64,000 nucleotides of DNA, from contig NZ_FPBK01000009.1 of assembly GCF_900116665.1 (NCBI RefSeq), positions 113,928-177,927 of the forward strand. Reading direction: 5' to 3'. Numbering within the stretch: the first letter of the stretch is position 1; the number at the start of each line of letters is the position of its first letter. The stretch is from Pustulibacterium marinum. Lineage in GTDB: Bacteria > Bacteroidota > Bacteroidia > Flavobacteriales > Flavobacteriaceae. The translations under genes and the position numbers were made by a program. Positions 57,356 through 64,000 of this stretch are shown here, piece after piece. The notes under the pieces were generated by a model. That model saw nothing but the letters and a program-made list of their open reading frames with translations. It did not search any database and was not told the origin of the DNA.

Positions 57356-57363
57356 TACTTTTG
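57356..57363 (+). promoter_or_regulatory. -7 element TACTTTTG of the efflux operon
   Basis: An exact TAnnTTTG match lies 19 bp before the regulator start and five bases after the inverted repeat. Confidence 0.7.
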
Positions 57364-57382
57364 TATGGTTAAATGAATTTAA

Positions 57383-57880
57383 ATGCAAAAAGACGATTTA
57401 ATAGAAGAGAAGAAATTGCTTGTGGAAGAGATGGGAGTCTACTTCGAAACTTGCGATACACTGTCTCCTTTGTCTTCACGAATCTTTGCTTATTTGGCCT
57501 TGTCGCTAGATGAAGGAGTTTCTTTTGAAGAACTTCAGGAAGCTTTGGAAGCTAGTAAAAGCTCTATCTCTACCAATCTTCAGTTGTTACAATCCATGCG
57601 TAGAATAGGGTATTTTACCAAGCCTGGAGATCGTAAACGCTATTTCAAGATTGATGATGAACAAATCATTAACCGTCTTGATGATAAGATTGAAACCTGG
57701 AAGCACGAAAAGAAAATCCATCAAAAAGTATTGTGTTACAAAAAAAGAATATTTCAAGATGTAGAAATTGATAGTGAAAATCTCTTGAGAATTCAGTACA
57801 ACGAACACTACATCACCTTTGTAGATTCTATGATTCAAAACCTTGAAAAACTAAAAGAAAATTTAATCCAATTAAAATAA
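57383..57880 (+). CDS. GbsR/MarR-type winged-helix repressor of the efflux operon
   Basis: The 165-residue regulator has a MarR-like winged helix (about 25-95). Recognition elements are EELQEALEASKSSISTNLQLL and the wing around YFTKPGDRKRYF. A C-terminal helical dimerisation part follows. It is the first gene of a four-gene efflux operon, 14 bp ahead of the adaptor. A strong inverted repeat overlaps the promoter, which predicts autorepression relieved by a pump substrate. GbsR-like regulators in this position are common in flavobacterial RND operons. The ligand is not known. Confidence 0.85.
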   Translation: MQKDDLIEEKKLLVEEMGVYFETCDTLSPLSSRIFAYLALSLDEGVSFEELQEALEASKSSISTNLQLLQSMRRIGYFTKPGDRKRYFKIDDEQIINRLDDKIETWKHEKKIHQKVLCYKKRIFQDVEIDSENLLRIQYNEHYITFVDSMIQNLEKLKENLIQLK

Positions 57881-57894
57881 CGAGAAATAAATAG

Positions 57895-59028
57895 ATGAAA
57901 ACAATTCCATTCGCACGCATATTTGTAATTGCCACAACACTAGCCTTATTCAGTTGTGGAAACAAAGAAGAAAATGCACAGCAAGGAGCCGCGCAGGCAC
58001 AGGCAACTCCGGCAACGGTGATCACTATTCCTTCCAAAACGGTAATAGGGTATAACTCTTACCCAACCAGTATAGAAGGTATTGTAAACAGTGGTGCTCG
58101 TGCTAAAGTACAAGGCTACATCCAAGATGTTTTGGTTGATGAAGGTCAAAAAGTACGTAAGGGTCAGGCGCTATTCAAACTAGAAACACAGAGTTTAACA
58201 CAAGATGCAGGTGCTGCAAAAGCAAGCGTTAATGCTGCTCAAGTTGAAGTAGATAAATTAAAACCACTTGTTGAAAAAAATATCATTAGCAACGTACAGT
58301 TAGAAACTGCCAAAGCTAATTTGGAACAAGCTAAAAGTAATTATGAAAGTATTATAGCAAACATTGGGTATGCGACTGTAAAAAGTCCGGTTGACGGTTA
58401 TGTAGGTGCTATTCCTTATCGCCAGGGAGCTTTGGTAGGCCCAAGTGATACTACTCCATTAACCACGGTTTCAGACATTACCCAAGTCTACGCATACTTT
58501 TCTATGAGTGAGGCTGATTATTTAACCTTTTTGCAAACAGCGGAAGGTGAAACCAGAGAAGAAAAAATTAAAAACTTCCCAGAAATCACTTTGGTATTAG
58601 CCAATGGCGAAACCTATGCTGAAAAAGGAAAAATTCAAACTGTAACAGGGCAAGTAGATCAAAATACAGGAACGGTAAGTTTCCGTGCTATTTTTGACAA
58701 TCCAAACCAGTTGATTACCAACGGAAATAGTGGTACTATTAAAATCCCTGTAACATACAAAGATGCTCCGGTTATTCCACAAAATTCAACTTTTGAACAA
58801 CAAGGAAATATCATTTCATACAAAGTAACCAGCGATAACAAAACCGAAACTGCCAAAATAACTACCAAAGCTACTGTGGGTAATTTATATGTGGTTGCTT
58901 CCGGTTTAAAAGCAGGTGACAAAGTAGTAGCGCAGGGCGTTAGTAAACTTCGTGCAGGAACTGAAATTCAACCTAAAGAAGTTGCTTTTGATAGCATTGC
59001 AAAACCTGTAAAACAATTGTTCCAGTAA
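57895..59028 (+). CDS. RND efflux periplasmic adaptor (membrane fusion protein)
   Basis: The 377-residue lipoprotein (lipobox LFSC, Cys21) has the adaptor layout: barrel-sandwich hybrid halves (about 60-90 and 160-200) and a short alpha hairpin (about 95-155: AGAAKASVNAAQVEVDK, then NVQLETAKANLEQAKS). A beta-barrel (about 200-290) and a membrane-proximal domain complete it. It bridges the inner-membrane pump and the outer-membrane channel. It is the second gene of the operon, 19 bp before the pump gene. The hairpin is short, as in AcrA/MexA-type adaptors. Confidence 0.93.
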   Translation: MKTIPFARIFVIATTLALFSCGNKEENAQQGAAQAQATPATVITIPSKTVIGYNSYPTSIEGIVNSGARAKVQGYIQDVLVDEGQKVRKGQALFKLETQSLTQDAGAAKASVNAAQVEVDKLKPLVEKNIISNVQLETAKANLEQAKSNYESIIANIGYATVKSPVDGYVGAIPYRQGALVGPSDTTPLTTVSDITQVYAYFSMSEADYLTFLQTAEGETREEKIKNFPEITLVLANGETYAEKGKIQTVTGQVDQNTGTVSFRAIFDNPNQLITNGNSGTIKIPVTYKDAPVIPQNSTFEQQGNIISYKVTSDNKTETAKITTKATVGNLYVVASGLKAGDKVVAQGVSKLRAGTEIQPKEVAFDSIAKPVKQLFQ

Positions 59029-59047
59029 AAAATACAGTAAAAGAATC

Positions 59048-62000
59048 ATGTTAAAAACCTTTATAGAAAGACCTGTACTTTCCACCGTAATCTCTATTAT
59101 TTTAGTGATTCTTGGAGTACTAGGACTTACCAGTTTACCTGTGGAGCAGTATCCTGATATTGCGCCACCTACGGTACAAGTATCAGCCAACTATACAGGA
59201 GCTAGTGCCGAAACCATTTTAGAAAGTGTCATCATTCCTATCGAAGAGCAGATCAATGGTGTGGAAGGAATGACTTATATAACGTCTACTGCTACCAACA
59301 ACGGTACTGCCCAAATAACGGTTTATTTTGACCAGTCAATTGATCCCGACATTGCTGCAGTAAACGTGCAGAACCGCGTAGCTTTAGCAAGTCCATTGTT
59401 ACCGGCAGAGGTAACTCAATCTGGAGTAACCACCCAGAAACAACAAACAAGTTCACTGATGTTTATGTCGTTCTATACCACAAATCCAGATTATGATGCT
59501 ACGTTTCTAAACAACTATCTTAATATTAACGTAGTTCCTGCTTTTAAGCGTGTTTCTGGTGTTGGTGATGTAAATGTATTCTCGCAACAAGATTACTCTA
59601 TGCGTATTTGGCTAAAACCGGAAAAGTTAAAAGCTTACGGGTTGGTTCCTGCTGATGTTATGGCTGCTATCAATGAGCAGAGTCAGGAAGCAGCAGCTGG
59701 TACACTAGGACAAAATAATGGTGAAACCTTTTCATATACCATCAAATATAGTGGTCGTTACAAAGAGCAAACACAATATGAAGATATCATCATCAAAGCC
59801 ATTGGAAACGGACAGTTTCTTCGATTGAAGGATGTTGCTGAAATTCAGTTAGACGCACAATCCTATCAGGTAAGTTCCAGCACACTGGGCCATCCAAGTG
59901 TAAGTATGGCGGTGTACCAAACTAAAGGTTCCAATGCTCAAGAAATTATTGATAATATCAAAGCCGATCTAGAAGTTTTAAAGAAAGATTTTCCTGAAGG
60001 TATTGAAGTGTTCATTCCATTTGACACCAATGAGTTCTTAAATGCTTCTATAGAAAAAGTAATTCATACGCTGTTCGAAGCCTTCATTCTGGTATTCATC
60101 GTAGTATTTATCTTCTTACAAGATTTTAGATCTACCTTAATTCCGGCCATTGCAGTTCCGGTTTCTATTGTAGGTACGTTCTTCTTTCTTAGTGTGTTTG
60201 GATATTCCATCAACTTATTAACACTCTTTGCTTTGGTACTCGCAATTGGTATTGTAGTGGATGATGCCATTGTTGTGGTAGAAGCCGTTCACGCCAAGAT
60301 AGATGAAGGAGAAAAAGATCCTAAAAAAGCAACCATCGAAGCGATGCACGAGATTTCCGGAGCGATTATTTCCATCACTTTGGTTATGGCTGCGGTATTT
60401 ATTCCGGTTACGTTTATTACTGGTCCTACAGGGGTTTTCTATGAACAATTTGGTATTACACTTATTGTTTCTATCGTTATCTCCGCAGTTAATGCATTAA
60501 CCTTGAGTCCGGCATTATGTGCATTGTTCCTAAAATCACATGACGAAGATGAACACAAAAAGAAAAGCTTCTTGCAACGTTTTTATGATGGGTTTAACCG
60601 TGGATTCAATGCAACGATTCACCGATACGGACAATCACTAGGATTTTTGTACAAGAATAAATGGATAACATTCTTATTGATTATTTTAGCCGGAGTAGGT
60701 ATTTATTGGTCAGCAACCACAACTCCAACAGGATTTGTACCAGATGAAGATAGAGGAATTGTATTTGCCAACGTTGAATTACCAGCAGGTTCCTCTTTGG
60801 ACAAAACACATGAAGTTACGCAACAATTATATGAAAAAATCAAAGTTTTACCTGGTGTAGAAGGATCTAACATGGTAGACGGATTTAGTTTGATCAACGG
60901 TCAAGGTAGTAACTATGCTCTTGGTTTTATCAAATTGAAAGATTGGTCTCAACGTGAAGAAGATTCACTTTCAGTACAAGCCATCACCGGAAAACTATTT
61001 GGTATTGCAGCTACCATTCCAGAAGCTAATATTATTTTCTTTGCGCCACCAAGTATTCCTGGTTTTAGTGCTTCCGGAGGTGTAGAAGTAAATTTGCTAG
61101 ACAGATCTGGAGGAAGCTTTACTGATCTTGATGCCACCAACCAAGAGTTTATAGGTAACTTAATGTCTCACCCAGAAGTACAGTATGCACAATCTGGTTT
61201 CAACACGAAATACCCACAGTACCAAATGGATATTAATATTCCTCTGGCAAAACAAACAGGTGTTTCTGTAGACGACATTTTTGCTACGCTTCAAGGATAT
61301 ATTGGGGGTATTTATGCGGCTGATTTCTCAAGATTTGGTAAACAATATCGTGTGTACATCCAAGCATATCCAAGTGACAGATCTAATAAATCTGACTTGA
61401 ATCAAATGTATGTAACTACCAACAGTGGCGAAATGTCTCCGCTTAGTGAATATGTTTCCTTGAAAAGAGTATATGGTCCACAATCGGTAACTCGTTTTAA
61501 CCTATTTAACTCTACCAAACTTACGGTAGCTATGAACCCTGGTTACAGTTCGGGTGATGGTATTGCCATTGTAGAAGAAGAAGCGGCTAAGCTAGGATCC
61601 AATTATACTACTGCCTATTCAGGATTAACTCGTGAAGAGGTAAATGCAGGTAGTCAAACAGTGGTTATCTTCCTTTTATGTGTGGTTTTTGTATACTTTT
61701 TACTTTCTGCACAGTATGAAAGTTATTTGTTACCATTCTCGGTAATTCTTTCGCTTCCTCTAGGTATTTTCGGGGCGTATATTTCTACCAAGTTCATGGG
61801 ACTTCAGAACAATATATATTTCCAAATTGCACTAATCATGCTGGTAGGACTCTTGGCAAAGAATGCTATTTTAATTGTGGAGTTTGCCATTCAGCGTAGA
61901 AAGCGTGGAGAGTCTATTGTAGACTCTGCTATCGATGGTGCCAAAGCACGTTTACGCCCAATTTTGATGACCTCATTTGCTTTTATTCTTGGTTTGATGC

Positions 62001-62191
62001 CATTGGTACTTGCCTCTGGTGTAGGTGCCGAGGGTAACAAATCTATTGGTACAGGTGCTGTAGGTGGTTTATTGATTGGTACAATTCTAGGTGTATTTGT
62101 GATTCCTATTCTATATATCATGTTCCAATGGTTACAAGAGAAAATCTCTGGTGGACCAAAATTTGAAACTGAACAAAAAGAAACTGTTTAA
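59048..62191 (+). CDS. RND multidrug efflux pump, HAE1/AcrB type
   Basis: The 1047-residue inner-membrane transporter has twelve helices and two large periplasmic loops. The N-terminus MLKTFIERPVLSTVI is typical. Proton-relay residues are present: Asp405 and Asp406 in helix 4 (IVVDDAIV) and Lys938 in helix 10 (LLAKNAIL). This is the HAE1 branch for hydrophobic and amphiphilic compounds such as antibiotics, bile-like detergents and dyes. It works as a trimer with the adaptor upstream and the TolC-like channel, whose start follows its stop directly. Substrate range cannot be read from the sequence. Confidence 0.95.
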   Translation: MLKTFIERPVLSTVISIILVILGVLGLTSLPVEQYPDIAPPTVQVSANYTGASAETILESVIIPIEEQINGVEGMTYITSTATNNGTAQITVYFDQSIDPDIAAVNVQNRVALASPLLPAEVTQSGVTTQKQQTSSLMFMSFYTTNPDYDATFLNNYLNINVVPAFKRVSGVGDVNVFSQQDYSMRIWLKPEKLKAYGLVPADVMAAINEQSQEAAAGTLGQNNGETFSYTIKYSGRYKEQTQYEDIIIKAIGNGQFLRLKDVAEIQLDAQSYQVSSSTLGHPSVSMAVYQTKGSNAQEIIDNIKADLEVLKKDFPEGIEVFIPFDTNEFLNASIEKVIHTLFEAFILVFIVVFIFLQDFRSTLIPAIAVPVSIVGTFFFLSVFGYSINLLTLFALVLAIGIVVDDAIVVVEAVHAKIDEGEKDPKKATIEAMHEISGAIISITLVMAAVFIPVTFITGPTGVFYEQFGITLIVSIVISAVNALTLSPALCALFLKSHDEDEHKKKSFLQRFYDGFNRGFNATIHRYGQSLGFLYKNKWITFLLIILAGVGIYWSATTTPTGFVPDEDRGIVFANVELPAGSSLDKTHEVTQQLYEKIKVLPGVEGSNMVDGFSLINGQGSNYALGFIKLKDWSQREEDSLSVQAITGKLFGIAATIPEANIIFFAPPSIPGFSASGGVEVNLLDRSGGSFTDLDATNQEFIGNLMSHPEVQYAQSGFNTKYPQYQMDINIPLAKQTGVSVDDIFATLQGYIGGIYAADFSRFGKQYRVYIQAYPSDRSNKSDLNQMYVTTNSGEMSPLSEYVSLKRVYGPQSVTRFNLFNSTKLTVAMNPGYSSGDGIAIVEEEAAKLGSNYTTAYSGLTREEVNAGSQTVVIFLLCVVFVYFLLSAQYESYLLPFSVILSLPLGIFGAYISTKFMGLQNNIYFQIALIMLVGLLAKNAILIVEFAIQRRKRGESIVDSAIDGAKARLRPILMTSFAFILGLMPLVLASGVGAEGNKSIGTGAVGGLLIGTILGVFVIPILYIMFQWLQEKISGGPKFETEQKETV

Positions 62192-62192
62192 C

Positions 62193-63611
62193 ATGAAATT
62201 GAAATCATTTAAAAACAAAAATACATGGCAACGTGCGGCGCTTATCGCCGTGGTTGCCGTGACACTACAAAGTTGTTTTGTGGCCAAAGATTATAAGCGT
62301 CCGGAGTTTGAACAGACCGAAGAACTCTACCGCACCGATAATCTTCCACAAGATAGCTTATCTATGGCCGATGTTTCTTGGAAAGAACTATTTACCGATC
62401 CTTATTTGGTAAAATATATTGAACAAGGGCTGGAGAACAATATAGACATACGTATTGCTATTCAACAAATGGCAGCCGCTGAAGCCTATGTAAAACAAGG
62501 AAAAGCAGGCTTTTTTCCAAGTTTAACAGGCAATGCTTCATTAACACATCAAGAATTATCAAAAAATAGTCAGTTTGGTTCGTTGTTCTCATCCTTAGAC
62601 CAATATGAACTTTCTGCAGATCTTTCTTGGGAGGCTGATATTTGGGGGAAAATTCGCAGTAACAAACGTGCCTATGTAGCTTCGTATTTGCAAAGTGTAG
62701 CAGCTCATAAAGCTGTAAAAACACAATTGATAGCCAATATTGTAACTACCTATTACACGCTACTTTCTTTAGATGAACAATTGCGTATAACCGAGGCAAC
62801 TGTTGAAAACAGAAAGCAAAGTGTAACCACTATTGAAGCACTTAAAGAAGCCGGGCAACAAAATCAGGTTGCAGTAGATCAAAATGCGGCACAGTTGTAC
62901 AGCGCACAAGCGTTGGTTATAGATTTGAAGAATTCTATTTTTCAGGCAGAAAACACACTAGCACTTTTGTTAGGTGAAGAGCCACAAACCTACGAACGTG
63001 GCGTATTGGCAGATGAGAAAATTGAAACGGAACTTAAAGTAGGAGTTCCATCATTATTACTGCGCAATAGACCTGATGTAATGCAAGCAGAATATGGCTT
63101 GGTGAATGCTTTTGAACTTACCAATGTTGCCAACGCAAGTTTCTATCCGTCGTTAACCTTAACAGCAACGGGAGGTTTACAGGCATTATCTTTGGAAGAT
63201 CTTATTAGTACCAATTCCTTATTTGCAACGCTTGTTGGAGGAATAGCACAACCCATATTTACCAGAAGACAAATCAAAACGCAATACGAAGTAGCACAAT
63301 CTCAACAAGAACAAGCTTTGTTAAGTTTTGAGCAAACACTTTTAACAGCAGGAAAAGAAGTTTCAGAGTCTTTGTATTCTTATAATGCTGAAGTTGAAAA
63401 ATATGAATATTTAGACCTGCAGGTACAAGCACTTACCGATGCAGAAAACAATTCACAGGAGCTATTAAATAATGGTTTGGCAAATTACTTAGACCTATTA
63501 ACAGCTCGTGAAAGCAGATTAAGCGCAGAATTAAATTTAGTTGATAGCAAACTCAACCAGCTTTTAGCCATTGTAAATCTGTATCAAGCGCTTGGTGGCG
63601 GCTGGAAATAA
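62193..63611 (+). CDS. TolC-like outer-membrane efflux lipoprotein (OprM/NodT type)
   Basis: I choose the ATG at 62193 (MKLKSFKN), which begins one base after the pump stop and gives a lipobox LQSC (Cys28). An upstream ATG at 62151 would lie inside the pump gene. The 472-residue product has two outer-membrane-efflux repeats (about 80-260 and 290-465) with long coiled helices such as EIETELKV to LLRNRPDVMQAEYGL and a C-terminal ESRLSAELNLVDSKLNQL helix. It is the exit duct of the RND pump. The operon ends 53 bp later at a strong terminator. Confidence 0.93.
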   Translation: MKLKSFKNKNTWQRAALIAVVAVTLQSCFVAKDYKRPEFEQTEELYRTDNLPQDSLSMADVSWKELFTDPYLVKYIEQGLENNIDIRIAIQQMAAAEAYVKQGKAGFFPSLTGNASLTHQELSKNSQFGSLFSSLDQYELSADLSWEADIWGKIRSNKRAYVASYLQSVAAHKAVKTQLIANIVTTYYTLLSLDEQLRITEATVENRKQSVTTIEALKEAGQQNQVAVDQNAAQLYSAQALVIDLKNSIFQAENTLALLLGEEPQTYERGVLADEKIETELKVGVPSLLLRNRPDVMQAEYGLVNAFELTNVANASFYPSLTLTATGGLQALSLEDLISTNSLFATLVGGIAQPIFTRRQIKTQYEVAQSQQEQALLSFEQTLLTAGKEVSESLYSYNAEVEKYEYLDLQVQALTDAENNSQELLNNGLANYLDLLTARESRLSAELNLVDSKLNQLLAIVNLYQALGGGWK

Positions 63612-63663
63612 AATTGAAAAAACAGCTTTATACATTCCCCTTTTTTCAAAATTCTCCAAACAC

Positions 63664-63692
63664 AAAAAGACACTCAATTTGAGTGTCTTTTT
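63664..63692 (+). terminator. Rho-independent terminator of the efflux operon
   Basis: AAAAAGACACTCAA pairs perfectly with TTGAGTGTCTTTTT around a single T (a real loop of three or more), followed by AT-rich sequence. Confidence 0.9.
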
Positions 63693-63713
63693 ATTCTAGG
63701 CGGGTAAATACCC

Positions 63714-63727
63714 CGAGGCTTGCCTCG
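63714..63727. other. Subterminal hairpin of the IS200/IS605 left end
   Basis: A 6-bp perfect stem with a 2-nt TT loop (a real loop would be larger) lies 27 bp before the preferred transposase start. It is placed as a TnpA recognition hairpin would be; the cleavage site cannot be fixed from one end. Confidence 0.65.
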
Positions 63728-63753
63728 CGTGAAAAAAATAGTAATCTTTGAGC

Positions 63754-64000
63754 GTGAGCTCAAGTAGACATTTTCATAAAAGTCATAATGTGTCTTTGTT
63801 ATTATACCATTTGGTATGTTCAACGAAGTATCGTCGATTGGTATTGAGTCCAAAAGTTGATCGAATATTAAAAAGAACTTGTATCGAAATTGAGGATAGA
63901 TATGAAATTCACTTTTTGGAAATAGGTTCAGACAAGAATCACGTTCATTTTCTGTTACAGAGTGTTTCAACCTACAGTCCAACAAAGATTGCCAGAACAA
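63754..64000 (+). CDS. tnpA: IS200/IS605 transposase TnpA (Y1/HUH), 3' part outside window
   Basis: Translation from GTG at 63754 gives SSSRHFHKSHNVSLLLYHLV, followed by CSTKYRR and VDRILKR, and then HVHFLLQ near residue 67. The last is the HUH metal-binding motif of Y1 transposases. YSPTKIART before the edge is also typical. TTG at 63748 is an alternative start; a stop codon at 63742 excludes an earlier one. The catalytic Tyr lies beyond the edge. The enzyme cuts and joins single-stranded transposon ends. The unusual start codon explains why the gene is easily missed. A reverse-strand frame here is a shadow. Confidence 0.85.
   Translation, partial: MSSSRHFHKSHNVSLLLYHLVCSTKYRRLVLSPKVDRILKRTCIEIEDRYEIHFLEIGSDKNHVHFLLQSVSTYSPTKIART

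Larger units (their letters stand above)
63700..64000 (+). mobile_element. IS200/IS605-family element, left end and 5' part of transposase
   Basis: A TnpA-like frame runs into the right window edge. Upstream of it, within 50 bp, is a hairpin CGAGGC-TT-GCCTCG (63714-63727), as expected for the left end recognised as single-stranded DNA by these transposases. The exact left boundary is uncertain and probably lies between the terminator and the hairpin. The right end and any tnpB/IscB companion are outside the window. Confidence 0.8.

Noticed and set aside
63674..64000. Leftward 108-codon frame at the right edge
   Set aside because: It is the reverse complement of the IS200/IS605 transposase, which shows clear family motifs on the plus strand, and of the terminator and hairpin.

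Overview
The window looks like chromosomal DNA of a marine-type Flavobacteriaceae (Bacteroidota). The sequence is AT-rich and start codons lack Shine-Dalgarno sequences. Many genes are preceded by the flavobacterial -7 element TAnnTTTG. The gene content is also typical: SusC/SusD pairs, type IX secretion (T9SS) cargo with type A and type B C-terminal domains, a PorP/SprF protein, and lipoproteins with Bacteroidota-style lipoboxes. No tRNA, rRNA or CRISPR array was seen.

Bases 1-13127 are an arabinan/arabinose utilisation locus. Two SusC/SusD outer-membrane uptake pairs run leftwards (12200-7538 and 7243-2525). The second pair is followed by a GH51 alpha-L-arabinofuranosidase and a GH43 arabinanase-like enzyme that is cut by the left window edge. 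Divergent from the distal pair is a Nudix-related regulator of the AraR type with a degenerate Nudix box. Both susC genes share a conserved leader and a CTACAACGTT box about 150 bp upstream of their starts, which suggests common control.

Bases 13200-17100 hold housekeeping or unknown genes: an SDR oxidoreductase, a PhnA-domain protein, a DUF2254 membrane protein and a small T9SS cargo protein. Bases 17164-27982 hold two giant tandem paralogous T9SS type B surface proteins built from Asp-rich repeats, one of them carrying an L-type lectin domain. Bases 28140-34982 hold an aldehyde dehydrogenase and 3-hydroxyanthranilate dioxygenase operon, an AT-rich orphan gene, a lipoprotein isoaspartyl peptidase and three proteins of unknown role.

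Bases 34986-38457 encode an AAA ATPase and subtilisin-like protease pair that matches IetAS, a known plasmid-stability and antiphage module. Next to it is a 7.6-kb unit consisting of a 2197-residue PKD/SprB-repeat adhesin and its PorP/SprF partner. Two nearly identical direct repeats of about 230-250 bp flank this unit (38545-38771 and 46608-46856).

From 47212 the window carries a thioester-containing alpha-2-macroglobulin lipoprotein and, five genes on, its usual partner penicillin-binding protein 1C. Between them lie small genes and an AraC regulator that overlaps pbpC. Bases 57331-63611 form a complete RND multidrug-efflux operon (regulator, adaptor, pump, outer-membrane channel) with a clear inverted-repeat operator placed just upstream of the -7 element. 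The right edge cuts into an IS200/IS605-type insertion sequence whose transposase starts at a non-ATG codon.
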